Source of the DNA: DASPKX01 sp035627835
GTDB lineage: Bacteria > Verrucomicrobiota > Verrucomicrobiia > Limisphaerales > SXQI01
NCBI GenBank assembly: GCA_035627835.1
Contig: DASPKX010000006.1
Coordinates: 1 to 64,000 of the forward strand
Direction of reading: 5' to 3'
DNA: 64,000 nucleotides
The number at the start of each line of letters is the position of its first letter. Position 1 is the first letter of the stretch. Positions 26,016 to 35,411 of the stretch are shown one piece after another. A program made the translations under genes and the position numbers. The notes beneath the pieces are model-generated. The model was not told where the DNA came from. It did not search any database and was given only the letters and a program-made list of their open reading frames with translations.

Positions 26016-27139
26016 GCGGAAACCTCCTCCAGGGCAAGCATCGGCTCGGTTTGCTCAACAAGCTCCTCTTTCTCGGAGGAAACAGCCGCGATGTTGAGCA
26101 GGATGCCAATGCAGCCGAACATCAAAAGCAGGTTAGAGCCGCCATAGCTCATGAATGGCAACGCCAATCCTTTATTCGGAATTGAGCCCGTCACGACGCC
26201 AATGTTAATGAGAGCTTGCGTGGTGATTAATGTCGTGATGCCCGCCCCAACCAGCGTCCCAAAAGCATCCTTGGCTCGCCAGGCGATATAAAACCCAGCA
26301 AGCGCGATGATCACATAGCCGGTCGTGACACCCAGTGTGCCCGGCAGACCCAACTCTTCACCCACGACGGAGAAGATAAAATCGGTGTGATGCTCAGGAA
26401 CGAACCCGAGCTTTTGCCGGCCGTTGCCAAGGCCGACGCCCGTTGGCCCGCCTGCGCCCAGGGCGATGCTCGCCTGCCATGCCTGGTAACCTTTGCCTTC
26501 GCGATGAAGCTCGGGCTTGGCCCAACTGGCGACCCGGCTGCGGCGGACCGGATCCACCATGATTGCCAGCGCAATCGCCGCGATGGACACAGTCGCGAGC
26601 AGAGAGATGGCGCGGATGCGCATCCCGCCGAGCAGAAAGATTGCGCACGTTACCACGCAGAGCAGGATGGCGGTGCCGCGATCAGGCTCCAAAAAGATCA
26701 AGCCGATGAACAACCCGGCAAGCGCGGCGGGGGCAAAGCAGCCCTTCCACCATGTGTGCATCTGCCGTTGCCAACGCTCCATGGCAAGGGCAACTACCAG
26801 GATGAGCGCGAGCTTCCCCAACTCTGAAGGTTGGAAAAGCATCACCTTAAGATCGAACCAACGCCGAGCGCCGTTTTTAAATGTCCCAATGCCTGGAATC
26901 AACACGAGGACCAGCAGCACGGCGGCGACCACCCCAACCACAGGCGCCAGGTTGCGAAGCTTCCGGTAATCGAAGCGCGAACACGCGAACGCCCCAATTA
27001 CGCCGAGAATCGCCCACACAAACTGCATCCGCGCGAAATAAAGGCCCTGGGTTTGCATCCCCGCGCTGTAAAGCATGAGGAATCCGAGGGTCGTGAGCGC
27101 GGCCACTGCGGCGATAAGCGTTGTGACAGCCACTCTCAT
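26012..27139 (-). CDS. ftsW: Peptidoglycan glycosyltransferase FtsW (SEDS family)
   Basis: The product has 375 residues from the ATG at 27139. The frame runs on to 27268, but this extra part is Pro/Arg-rich and unlike the family. About ten membrane helices are present. SEDS signatures: ARRWFDLKVMLFQPSELGKLA, LEPDRGTA, FVPEHHTDFIFSVVGEELG and PNKGLALPFMSYGGSN. FtsW polymerises lipid II in the divisome with FtsI. The preceding gene is a LysM protein where murD is usually found. Confidence 0.95.
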   Translation of the reverse strand: MRVAVTTLIAAVAALTTLGFLMLYSAGMQTQGLYFARMQFVWAILGVIGAFACSRFDYRKLRNLAPVVGVVAAVLLVLVLIPGIGTFKNGARRWFDLKVMLFQPSELGKLALILVVALAMERWQRQMHTWWKGCFAPAALAGLFIGLIFLEPDRGTAILLCVVTCAIFLLGGMRIRAISLLATVSIAAIALAIMVDPVRRSRVASWAKPELHREGKGYQAWQASIALGAGGPTGVGLGNGRQKLGFVPEHHTDFIFSVVGEELGLPGTLGVTTGYVIIALAGFYIAWRAKDAFGTLVGAGITTLITTQALINIGVVTGSIPNKGLALPFMSYGGSNLLLMFGCIGILLNIAAVSSEKEELVEQTEPMLALEEVSA

Positions 27140-27164
27140 ACTTGCTTGCGGTGCGGGCGGAGAA

Positions 27165-28061
27165 CTAGTTTGTGGAAATCGGCGCGTTAAACGTCGGAGC
27201 GGTTGGCTCGACCAACGGCGCGGTGGAAGCAGGAGCGGCGGCAGGCGCGCTGCCATTGTTGCCGCCACCGTTGCGAGCTGGAATCTTCAGCTTTTGACCC
27301 ACGTTCACGCGATCGGTGCGAAGATTATTCGCCTGGCGAATTGCTTTGACAGTAGTTCCGTTGCGTTGGGCGATCTTGGTCAGCGTGTCGCCCGCTTTCA
27401 CCGTGTAGGAGCTGGTTGCGCCGTTGCCGTTTGATTGCCCGTTCGCGGTGGCAGTCCCTGGGGTTGATCCGGAGCCTGTGCCGGAGATTGCGCTGCCAGG
27501 AGATCCCACGGGAACTTGAATCCGCTGGCCCACCTTCAGCTTGGCTGGGTTGACGCTCGGATTGGCCTTGGCCACTGCTCCAACGGTGGTGTTATGAAGC
27601 TTGGCGATCTTGTAATAGGAGTCGCCCTTTTGAACGACATACTCCTTCGACTCAGGTGTGCTCGGCATCTGGTCAATGGTCACTGGAGGCAAGCTGGTGA
27701 TCGCGCCAGTCGCTGTTGCGCCTGTATCCACGGCGAGATTCGTGCCCGGGAACGATGTGTCCACAGTGGTGGCGCCCACGGCGTTGCTGCCGATGCCAGT
27801 GTCAGCCACTGGAAGATTCGTTGGGCTGCTGTAGTAGCTGGTGTCCATCGGCGGCATCGTGTAGGCCGCTGAGTTGGTGTTGGTGGCGCCGGCGCCTGTG
27901 CCCGCGTCTTTATTCTCCTTCGAGCAGCCAGGAACGAGGAGGAGGCTGCCGAAGAAAATGAGGTGAACGGCAATGATTGCGACGACCGCGAGCCGAACAT
28001 TGGATCCGCCTTTCGGTCGGAGAAGGGAGCCTTGTGGCATAAGAGGATTGGGCGTGTTCAT
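27165..28061 (-). CDS. Membrane-anchored protein with two LysM domains, in the murD position
   Basis: The product has 298 residues. One membrane helix near residues 24-44 (VAIIAVHLIFFGSLLLVPGC) is followed by a Thr/Ser/Asn-rich linker of about 90 residues. Two LysM domains follow, beginning EYVVQKGDSYYKIAKLHNTT and SYTVKAGDTLTKIAQRNGTT, and the tail is Pro/Ala-rich. LysM binds GlcNAc-containing glycans, so it probably sits on peptidoglycan. There is no hydrolase domain. The gene lies between mraY and ftsW, where most dcw clusters have murD. A role in division or wall sensing is inferred from this place only. Confidence 0.85.
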   Translation of the reverse strand: MNTPNPLMPQGSLLRPKGGSNVRLAVVAIIAVHLIFFGSLLLVPGCSKENKDAGTGAGATNTNSAAYTMPPMDTSYYSSPTNLPVADTGIGSNAVGATTVDTSFPGTNLAVDTGATATGAITSLPPVTIDQMPSTPESKEYVVQKGDSYYKIAKLHNTTVGAVAKANPSVNPAKLKVGQRIQVPVGSPGSAISGTGSGSTPGTATANGQSNGNGATSSYTVKAGDTLTKIAQRNGTTVKAIRQANNLRTDRVNVGQKLKIPARNGGGNNGSAPAAAPASTAPLVEPTAPTFNAPISTN

Positions 28062-28106
28062 CTGAGGAGCGTGTTTTGAGTTGTGGTTAAAAGAGCAATT
28101 GTCTCT

Positions 28107-28118
28107 GCAAAATTTTGC
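28107..28118. promoter_or_regulatory. Perfect 12-bp palindrome upstream of the LysM gene
   Basis: GCAAAATTTTGC lies 46 bases before the LysM start, inside the only long gap (144 bases) of the central dcw cluster. It could be an operator of an internal promoter. Nothing more supports this. Confidence 0.3.
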
Positions 28119-28205
28119 GCTGCTTACCTTGTGACTCGCTTGCCGTGACTCAAGGTTAAAAAGCGTGTTTCTAGCATTTTTCCCGGTTGACTTGCTTTTA
28201 GGTTA

Positions 28206-29354
28206 TTACCGCAGTTTCAGACTGCTCAAGGCGATCAGCGCGCATAGCACGCAGAGGATGTAAAAACGGGTCACCACCTGCGACTCGTACCACCCTTTTT
28301 TCTCGAAATGATGGTGAAGCGGAGCCATCAGAAAGATCCGCTCGCCAGCGCCCCGAGTGCGTTTCGTGTATTTGAACCAACCGCGTTGAATCATCACGGA
28401 TAGCGCTTCGGCCACGAAAACGCCGCCCGCGATGGGCAGAATGAAAGGTTGATGAATAAGAACAGCGATGATGCCAAGCACCCCGCCAATAGCGAGGGAG
28501 CCCGTGTCCCCCATAAACACCTGGGCTGGGTGGCAGTTGTACCACAGGAAACCAAGGCTTGCGCCAACCAGGGCTGAGCAAAGGATGGTCAGCTCCCCTG
28601 CCCCGGGCACATGCGGCACTTGCAGGTAGCCGGAGATTTCTTTGTTTCCGGCGATGTAAGTGAAAACAACAAAAACGCTTGTGACAATCAGCGTGCATCC
28701 AATCGCCAGGCCATCCAAACCGTCCGTGAGGTTAACGGCGTTCGAGCTGCCGATAATCGCGAAGGACGAAATGATGATCCCAACCCAGCCGACGCCCGTC
28801 AGAATTGGATACTTATAAAAAGGCACCATCACTTCGCTGATCAGATGGCGGGTGCTGGGGAGTGAGAGCAGGTAAATCGAAATGAACAACGCGAGCGCCG
28901 CCTGAACCACCAGCTTCACGTTCTCAGCAGCCCCCGCGCTGGTCTGTTTAGTGATCTTCGCGTAGTCGTCGTAAAATCCGAGCCCTGCGAGAACCACCAG
29001 CGACAACAAGGTGAGAATGATCAGCTCATTCCATTGCGCCCAGAGAATGGCAGATAGATCCACCACGAGCACGATGAGCAGCCCGCCCATGGTGGGCGTT
29101 CCTTTTTTGTTGATGATGCGAGCGGCCATGCCGCCTGCTTCTTCGGCTTTATCCGCGTAGTCCTGGCCAAATTTGAGCCGCTTGAGCCAGGCAATCACCT
29201 TTGGTCCGAAGAACCAGCTCAGGAGCAACGCCGTGATGGCCGCGCCCGCGCTGCGGAAGGTGATGTAGGTGAGCAGGCGCAGGGGGCCGAAAGTGGATTC
29301 CCACTCCGTTCCCTCTGCTTGCGCTTGCAAGTACTGGCTCAAGTAAAAGAGCAT
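28206..29354 (-). CDS. mraY: Phospho-N-acetylmuramoyl-pentapeptide transferase MraY
   Basis: The product has 382 residues with about ten helices. Motifs: KKGTPTMGGLLI, the DD(Y) pair in GFYDDYAKI, SNAVNLTDGLDGLAIG, VFMGDTGSLAIGG and the histidine loop APLHHHFEKKGW. MraY links phospho-MurNAc-pentapeptide to undecaprenyl phosphate to give lipid I. It starts 5 bases after murF. Confidence 0.97.
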   Translation of the reverse strand: MLFYLSQYLQAQAEGTEWESTFGPLRLLTYITFRSAGAAITALLLSWFFGPKVIAWLKRLKFGQDYADKAEEAGGMAARIINKKGTPTMGGLLIVLVVDLSAILWAQWNELIILTLLSLVVLAGLGFYDDYAKITKQTSAGAAENVKLVVQAALALFISIYLLSLPSTRHLISEVMVPFYKYPILTGVGWVGIIISSFAIIGSSNAVNLTDGLDGLAIGCTLIVTSVFVVFTYIAGNKEISGYLQVPHVPGAGELTILCSALVGASLGFLWYNCHPAQVFMGDTGSLAIGGVLGIIAVLIHQPFILPIAGGVFVAEALSVMIQRGWFKYTKRTRGAGERIFLMAPLHHHFEKKGWYESQVVTRFYILCVLCALIALSSLKLR

Positions 29355-29359
29355 CTGAA

Positions 29360-30736
29360 TTATTTCCCGCTCAAAGTTTCGACCAGCCGCTCCAGGCGGG
29401 CTGAACGCGAGGCTTTGACCAAAATCGTGTCACCTGTCCGCAGCGATTGCCTAAAAACTGGCGCGACATCTTCAACCGTGCGAAAGGCCTGGACCTGCTG
29501 CAAACCGCTGGCCCGCGCGGCTTCAGCAACAACGCCGCTCCATCGGCCCACCGCGATCAGGAGGTCCACGCCTGCATTAGCAACACGCTTGCCGATTTCG
29601 AGATGAGAATCAGCGGCAGCCGAGCCCAGCTCTCCCATATCCCCCAGGACGGCGACTCGGCGGCCCGAGGCGGGGTATTGAGCCAACGTCTCCACAGCCG
29701 CAGCCATCGAGTCAGCGTTGGCGTTATAGGCGTCATTCAAGATGAGAAACTCGGGGGTTTGAACGACCTGAAGTCGCATTTTGGCCCCTTGCGCTTGCGA
29801 GAGGCCTTCCCTCGCCTGCTCCGGCGTGAGCCCCAGGCTTGCAGCGATCGCGAGGGCGAAGAGCGCGTTCACGGCCATATGCGCGCCCAACAAATTGACG
29901 GTGTATCGCCCATTAAACCTGGAAGTCGGGGAATGAACCTGGAACTCCGTTCCTGACGCAGTGATGCTCACATCCGAGCAACGCCAGTCGTTCTGCTCCC
30001 CTGCCCCGCATCGGATGACTTCGCACCGGGCTCGCCGGATGATGCTCTCGAGTTCCGGGCTGTCGCCGTTGATGAACAACTTGCCGGATGCCGGAATGAC
30101 TTCGGCCAAAGCGCCTTCTTCCTGAGCGACACCTTTCAAGTCATGGAAAAACTCGAGATGCTCGCGGCCAATGCTGGTGATGACTCCAATCTGCGGCTGG
30201 GCCATGCGCGCCAAAGGCTCGAGTTCGCCTGGGTGATTTGTCCCAATCTCCACAACAGCAGCCTGGTGCGATGCATCCAGCCCGAGGAGCGTCAGCGGGA
30301 CGCCGATGTCGTTATTGAAGCTCGCTTGGCTGGCGTGAATTTTAAGAGCGGACCGCAGCGTTCCGGCGATGAGTTCCTTGCTGGTGGTTTTCCCATTGGA
30401 ACCCGCCACAGCAATGACGGTCGTCGGCAGTGTCGCCCGGTAACGAGCGGCGATTTTGCCAAGCGCAGAGCGGCAATCCTCAACGATAATGGCGGATTGT
30501 TGAAAATCGGAAGGAAGGCGCTGCCGCTCAACCAAGAAAGCGACAGCGCCCTTCGAGTAGGCCTCGTTCAGGAAATTGTGTCCGTCAAAATTCTCGCCGC
30601 GAAGGGCCACGAAGAGATCGCCAGGCTGGAGGGCGCGCGTATCCGAGCAGATTCGCTGCACGAGCAGCCCGGGAGTTGGCCGCGCCAACTCTCCGCCACA
30701 GCTCGCGGCGAGGAACTCAATAGACAAAGGTTCCAT
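29360..30736 (-). CDS. murF: UDP-MurNAc-tripeptide--D-Ala-D-Ala ligase MurF
   Basis: The product has 458 residues from the ATG at 30736, with GAAAGAG 5 bases upstream. An upstream ATG at 30775 overlaps the murE-like stop (TAATG) and is an alternative giving 471 residues. The nucleotide loop is intact (AGSNGKTTSKE), as are EIGTNHPGE and TSIGREHLEFF. MurF adds D-Ala-D-Ala to the UDP-MurNAc-tripeptide. Its sound motifs contrast with the degraded ones of the neighbouring MurE homologue. Confidence 0.95.
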   Translation of the reverse strand: MEPLSIEFLAASCGGELARPTPGLLVQRICSDTRALQPGDLFVALRGENFDGHNFLNEAYSKGAVAFLVERQRLPSDFQQSAIIVEDCRSALGKIAARYRATLPTTVIAVAGSNGKTTSKELIAGTLRSALKIHASQASFNNDIGVPLTLLGLDASHQAAVVEIGTNHPGELEPLARMAQPQIGVITSIGREHLEFFHDLKGVAQEEGALAEVIPASGKLFINGDSPELESIIRRARCEVIRCGAGEQNDWRCSDVSITASGTEFQVHSPTSRFNGRYTVNLLGAHMAVNALFALAIAASLGLTPEQAREGLSQAQGAKMRLQVVQTPEFLILNDAYNANADSMAAAVETLAQYPASGRRVAVLGDMGELGSAAADSHLEIGKRVANAGVDLLIAVGRWSGVVAEAARASGLQQVQAFRTVEDVAPVFRQSLRTGDTILVKASRSARLERLVETLSGK

Positions 30737-30774
30737 CAGCTCTTTCGGGTTGTTAATGCGGCGCCCACGATTCA

Positions 30775-32223
30775 TTACCTCACAAATTGCGGGGTTGTTT
30801 CGCGACGTGTTCCCCCCGGATCCAGACCTGAAACCAGCTGGCGATACTGCAGGATGCGCCGCGCAACTTCCGCATCGTCAAAAGGCGCAATCACACCGTT
30901 GCGGTTATCCGTGGTGGCTTCACCCTTGCCTGTGATGAGGATGAGATCGCCGCGTTGAGCCATGCCAATCGCCACCTCGATCGCGCGGGCTCGGTCAACT
31001 TCGATGAGAACCTGCCCAGCTTTAACCGCTTGGACTCCACGCGCGACCTGGTGCGCGATTATTTCGGGTGATTCGTTCCCGGGGTTGTTGGAAGTGACAA
31101 TGGCGACGTCCGCGGGTGCAAGCGCTTCTCCGAGCGCCTGTCGTTGGGCAGCCGAATCGCTCGCTGAGGCGCCGCCGACGACGATTAAACGTTGGTGCGC
31201 AAACGGCCGGACGGCATTTAATAAGCGGCCGATGGCAGCGGCATTCGCTGCGCCATCCACATAAACTTCGAAGCCATCCCCTTCAGCGACTCGTTGCAGA
31301 CGACCCGGGATTGCGGTGATCGACCGCGCGTAACAGCAAACCGCCTCAAGCTCAGCCCTATCAAGTTCTATGGCTGCAATCGCCGCCAGGAACTGAATCA
31401 CCCGCTGGTAGCCGAGTGACTCCACAGCGCAATGAGCAGCTTTGTCATCAATCGCGAGCTGGAACACAGCGCCTTGCCGGGAGCAATGCAGGCGCTCAGC
31501 GCGAACTTCACCTGCGCCAATGCCGTAATGCCGGCAACCATGATCCGCATACGCCCCCACGGGCGCGATAAGCTGTGTCTTGCATCCACGGGGTTGCTGC
31601 ACGGAAGCGCTTTGGGCATTTCCGCACAGAATCAGCTTTGCGAGCCCGAGGCCGAGAGCATGAGCTTCAGCTAACGGATCATCGCCAAGTTCAATCACGC
31701 AGACCTGGCAATCCATGCGAGCCATCTGCGCAAGGAGGCGCTGGGTTTCCAAGGCATCGCGCGGAATGGGAGGGGCTGGAAAAAAGCGTTCACCGACTTC
31801 ATGCCGGGTCGGAGTGATGAGGCCGGCCTTCCGCTTTAGGGTGCAGAGGAGCCGCTTCAGGATCAGGGCAGTCTCAGTCGCGCCTTGGCCAGTAACGCCG
31901 ATGATTTCGAGCTTGGTTGAAGGATCGCTGTACCAACTCGAGGCGGCCCGCGCAAATGCCGCCTTCGCGTCACGCACATGGATCGCGGCTGCCCGCGGAG
32001 CGCCTTTGCCCAGCTGTGACTTTTCAGTGACTACAGCCACTGCGCCGCGATCAACGGCCGCGTGGATGGATCGATTGTAATCGCGGTCTGACTCAGGCAG
32101 CGCAACGTAAAGCATCCCCGGTGTAACGACGCGTGAGTCCGTGGTGATCCCCCGCACTTCGCGGGAAATCGGCCCCTCGACTCGCACCGGTCCGAGCCGT
32201 TCAACAAGATCTTTGAGGCGCAT
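30775..32223 (-). CDS. MurE-like Mur ligase homologue with degraded active-site motifs
   Basis: The product has 482 residues in the murE position between ftsI and murF. The N-terminal domain is MurE-like (VRGITTDSRVVTPGMLYVAL). The ATP loop, normally GTNGKTT, reads VTGQGATETA, so the Walker lysine is gone. The EVSSHAL region is VIELGDDPLA, and DHLDFH is not found. The DNPR motif that selects diaminopimelate is SNNPGNESP, and DYAHTP is VDGAAN. The frame is unbroken and length is normal, so it is not a simple pseudogene. It may be a non-catalytic member of the family or a strongly divergent enzyme. A working MurE is expected elsewhere. Confidence 0.85.
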   Translation of the reverse strand: MRLKDLVERLGPVRVEGPISREVRGITTDSRVVTPGMLYVALPESDRDYNRSIHAAVDRGAVAVVTEKSQLGKGAPRAAAIHVRDAKAAFARAASSWYSDPSTKLEIIGVTGQGATETALILKRLLCTLKRKAGLITPTRHEVGERFFPAPPIPRDALETQRLLAQMARMDCQVCVIELGDDPLAEAHALGLGLAKLILCGNAQSASVQQPRGCKTQLIAPVGAYADHGCRHYGIGAGEVRAERLHCSRQGAVFQLAIDDKAAHCAVESLGYQRVIQFLAAIAAIELDRAELEAVCCYARSITAIPGRLQRVAEGDGFEVYVDGAANAAAIGRLLNAVRPFAHQRLIVVGGASASDSAAQRQALGEALAPADVAIVTSNNPGNESPEIIAHQVARGVQAVKAGQVLIEVDRARAIEVAIGMAQRGDLILITGKGEATTDNRNGVIAPFDDAEVARRILQYRQLVSGLDPGGTRRETTPQFVR

Positions 32224-32229
32224 AGCTCG

Positions 32230-34122
32230 TCATGGGTTAGGCTCGCGGGATTTTTTGTGTGGTAGATGCGCGGCGACTTTCGGCGGTTCCGGGGCGATGT
32301 CCGCCGGAATAGCCAAGTAGTTTGCGGCGCGCTCCGCGATGCGATGAAAAACAGGTGCGGCAACGGTGCTGCCGTAGTAGCCGTTCCTCGGATGATCGAA
32401 CGAAACAGCGATGAGCAGCTGGGGATTGTCCGCCGGGAAAAAACCGATGAATGAAGAATAGTATGCCCCGCTGATATAGCCGCCCGCGCCAGCCTTTTGA
32501 GCCGTGCCGGTTTTGCCCGCGACGGTGTGATGCTTCAGCGCAGCCTTTGGGCCTGTGCCATTTGTGGTGACCACGGATTTGAGGGCTTCGACCGTTTGGC
32601 GGGCGGCAGCTTCCTGGATAACGCGCCGCACGACGCGCGGCTGGTGCTTGACTACGACCTTCCCAGAATCATCTTCAAGACGGTCGATGATCATCGGCTG
32701 CATGAGCAGGCCGCCATTGGCCATTGCAGCCATCGCCATGGCCATTTGGATCGGCGTCACCGCAATCTCATGGCCCATCGGAAGGCGGGTGATCGAAATT
32801 TTGCTCCACTTCGGCAGCTCATGCACGATGCCGCGAACTTCACCTGGCAACGAGATGCCCGAACGCTGTCCGAAACCAAAGGCTTTGATGTAATCCAAAA
32901 CTTTCTGCTCGCGTAACAGCAGCGCGATTTTGGCCGAGCCGATGTTTGAGGATTTGCCAATGACGTCACGGACACTCAGAAGACCGTAGTGGTGATCATC
33001 CTTCAACGAGCGGCCGCCCCACTGCCACAATCCATTCTCGCAATCAAATTGATCGGTCAGCTTGATCAACCCTTCGTTCAGGCCAGCGGAAACGACCACG
33101 ATCTTGAACGTGGATCCAGGCTCCGCGACGTCGCTGATAATGCGATTGCGGCGCGCGGAAAGAGTGGCCTTGCCGGGGTCGTTCAGGTCGAAATTCGGAT
33201 AACTTGCCAACCCAAGGATCTCCCCTGTGCTCGGGCGCAGAGCGACAACCATCGCACCTTCTGGCGTGTGCTTTTGCAGGGCTTCTGCCATTTCCGTCTC
33301 GATGATGTGCTGAATGCCCGCGTCCAATGTCAGGACGACGTTAAGCCCCGCCTTAGCGGCCACATCCTGCTCACGGAAGGCCACCATTTCCCTGCGCTTG
33401 GCGTCGGTGAGTGTCTGGCGAAAGCCTTGGACGCCAGTCAGCGCCGTGTTCATCGTGAACTCAACGCCATCCACTCCTTTGGTCACGATCGCGCGGCTCC
33501 CGTTGGTGATCACCTCGTTAACACCGACGAACCCGATCACGTGCGCAGCCAGGCTTTGGTTGGGGTAAACTCGCAGTTGGTCCGGCTCCGTGAACAATGC
33601 TTTAGTCCGGAGCCGCGCCCATTCCACCTTCTCGCGCTTAGTTAAGGGTCGGCTCTCTGGATGCGGCAACTCAGCCATTGCTTTCTGCAAGTCGCGCCAG
33701 CGTTCCTCATCCACCTTGCGCTCCAGCACCACATATTTATCCACGTTCGTCTTCCCCTGGGCATCGACCCAGGTCCGGGGCGTGAGTTTCTGCGCAAGCT
33801 CCGGCAGCGGCATCCGAATCAAGGGAGCTATCGTGCGCGCGACCAAGTCGGCGTGCGGCCCGATCAGGCTTGGATCGGCGCAGACGGTTTTCACTTCCTT
33901 GCTCGTCGCGAGGAGGTTGCCGCGAATATCCCGGATATCACCCCGGCGCGGCTCGCGCACGAAGGTGCGCTGCGTGTTGTCCATGGCCAGGCCAAGCATC
34001 TCCTCGTGCTGCACGACCTGGAGCTGGACCAGCCGCGCGGCGAGCGCGCCAAAGCAGGTCAGCAGGCCCAGGCAGAGCCAAAACAGACGGCGATGTTGTT
34101 GATACGAGGCCATGCAAATCAT
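32230..34122 (-). CDS. ftsI: Peptidoglycan D,D-transpeptidase FtsI (penicillin-binding protein)
   Basis: The product has 630 residues. It has an N-terminal membrane helix (LFWLCLGLLTCFGALAARL), the dimerisation domain with RRGDIRDIRGNLLA, and the transpeptidase domain with the three class signatures: STFK (PGSTFKIVV), SSN (GKSSNIGSAK) and KTG (AGKTGTAQK). It cross-links septal peptidoglycan. The ATG at 34122 overlaps the ftsL stop. A second ATG at 34113 (MASYQQHR) is possible. Confidence 0.96.
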   Translation of the reverse strand: MICMASYQQHRRLFWLCLGLLTCFGALAARLVQLQVVQHEEMLGLAMDNTQRTFVREPRRGDIRDIRGNLLATSKEVKTVCADPSLIGPHADLVARTIAPLIRMPLPELAQKLTPRTWVDAQGKTNVDKYVVLERKVDEERWRDLQKAMAELPHPESRPLTKREKVEWARLRTKALFTEPDQLRVYPNQSLAAHVIGFVGVNEVITNGSRAIVTKGVDGVEFTMNTALTGVQGFRQTLTDAKRREMVAFREQDVAAKAGLNVVLTLDAGIQHIIETEMAEALQKHTPEGAMVVALRPSTGEILGLASYPNFDLNDPGKATLSARRNRIISDVAEPGSTFKIVVVSAGLNEGLIKLTDQFDCENGLWQWGGRSLKDDHHYGLLSVRDVIGKSSNIGSAKIALLLREQKVLDYIKAFGFGQRSGISLPGEVRGIVHELPKWSKISITRLPMGHEIAVTPIQMAMAMAAMANGGLLMQPMIIDRLEDDSGKVVVKHQPRVVRRVIQEAAARQTVEALKSVVTTNGTGPKAALKHHTVAGKTGTAQKAGAGGYISGAYYSSFIGFFPADNPQLLIAVSFDHPRNGYYGSTVAAPVFHRIAERAANYLAIPADIAPEPPKVAAHLPHKKSREPNP

Positions 34123-34478
34123 CGAGCAGGTTGTCCGGTGAAGGCGGTCCGGACAACCTGGCTCGGTTCCTCCCCACTCGGGGGCTCCACCATCCGGACG
34201 ATCTGGTCCGGTTGGGGTAAAACCAATTCGAGGCCCATGCGCTTGATGCGGGCTTCGATCTCACGCGGCGAGCTGATCATCGCCAGCTCGCGAACTTTTG
34301 CGGCATTTTGGCGGCGCAGTTCATCGAGGCGAATTTCCTTCTCCTTGATGCGCGCGCCCAACTTCGAAATCTGCTGCTGCTGCCAAAGCAGGGACAAACC
34401 GACCAGCCCCGCGACGAGGCAAAGCCAAAAAGGCCAACGTGCCACCAACGGCAATTTGTTGCGGCTGCGCTTGCTCAT
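34119..34478 (-). CDS. ftsL: FtsL-like cell division protein
   Basis: The product has 119 residues: a basic start (MSKRSRNK), one membrane helix (about residues 15-31) and a coiled coil (QQQQISKLGARIKEKEIRLD) followed by a short periplasmic tail. The size, topology and place between rsmH and ftsI fit FtsL, whose sequence is poorly conserved. It would form a complex with FtsB and FtsQ. It overlaps both neighbours by 4 bases. Confidence 0.8.
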   Translation of the reverse strand: MSKRSRNKLPLVARWPFWLCLVAGLVGLSLLWQQQQISKLGARIKEKEIRLDELRRQNAAKVRELAMISSPREIEARIKRMGLELVLPQPDQIVRMVEPPSGEEPSQVVRTAFTGQPAR

Positions 34479-35410
34479 GCGAGTTTCTCCATCACCCGAA
34501 GCTGCGCGCTTCGGGCGCGTGGATTGCGGGTTTGCTCTTCATCGCTCGGCAAAATGGCTTTGCGGCGAACCCAACGCAGAAGCGGCTGCCGGGGGGTGCG
34601 GAATTCAGGGCGATCGACCTCCCCTTGCACTACATAATCCTTCTCCAACGCGCGGCCGAATTCCTTCACCACCCGGTCTTCAAGGGAATGAAATGTAATC
34701 ACCGCAAGGCGCGCCCCAGGGCGAAGAACCTTCCAGGCTGCGTTCAGCCCCGCCTTTAACGCCCCGATCTCATCGTTCACCGCGATGCGCAATGCTTGAA
34801 AAACCTTTGTTGCTGGGTGCGTCTTCCGGCCCCGGCGAGGCTCTTCACGCTCAATCAGGTCAGCCAGTTGGCTGGTGGTGCGAAAGGGAGTGACCCGGCG
34901 CGCCGCATCGATTGCCCGCGCGAACTTGCGGGAGTGCTTCTCATCGCCGAATTCCCAGAAGATTCGCGCCAATTCATCAGGCGCCGTGGTGTTGAGCAGG
35001 TCGGCCGCTGTTCGTTTGGCCCGCCTATCCATTCTCATGTCTAGTGGACCATCCTGCATGAAGCTGAAGCCACGCTCAGCGCGATCCAGTTGATGGGAGC
35101 TGACACCAAGGTCGAGAAGCACCCCGTCACACCGATCCGACCCCAGCCATTTGTCCATCTCCCGGAAGTTCATCCGGCGAAGCTCGAAACGGCCGGGGTA
35201 GCCACTCAAACGTTCGGACGCTGCCTGCAAGGCATCCTCATCCTGATCACACCCATAAAGGAACCCATCCGGAGCGCTTGCCCGCAGGATAGCTTCGGAA
35301 TGCCCTCCCCCACCAACCGTGCCATCCGCATACACTTTCCCCGCGCGAGGCTGCAGCGCCTCCAGCACTTCAGGAAGCATCACAGGCAGGTGATGGAAGG
35401 ATGCGGACAT
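34475..35410 (-). CDS. rsmH: 16S rRNA (cytosine-1402-N4)-methyltransferase RsmH (MraW)
   Basis: The product has 311 residues from the ATG at 35410. A TTG at 35422 is in frame but less likely. Motifs: HLPVMLPEVLEAL, the SAM loop DGTVGGGGHSEAIL, CDQDEDAL, LLDLGVSSHQLD, RGFSFMQDGPLDMRMD and the late ITFHSLEDRVVKEF. It methylates C1402 of 16S rRNA in the decoding centre. It is a standard second gene of dcw clusters. Confidence 0.97.
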   Translation of the reverse strand: MSASFHHLPVMLPEVLEALQPRAGKVYADGTVGGGGHSEAILRASAPDGFLYGCDQDEDALQAASERLSGYPGRFELRRMNFREMDKWLGSDRCDGVLLDLGVSSHQLDRAERGFSFMQDGPLDMRMDRRAKRTAADLLNTTAPDELARIFWEFGDEKHSRKFARAIDAARRVTPFRTTSQLADLIEREEPRRGRKTHPATKVFQALRIAVNDEIGALKAGLNAAWKVLRPGARLAVITFHSLEDRVVKEFGRALEKDYVVQGEVDRPEFRTPRQPLLRWVRRKAILPSDEEQTRNPRARSAQLRVMEKLA

Positions 35411-35411
35411 T

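Noticed and set aside
30775..32223. murE-like gene as a frameshifted pseudogene
   Set aside because: The frame is continuous at normal length. I re-read the DNA at the ATP loop and at the DNPR site, and the changes are substitutions, not shifts.
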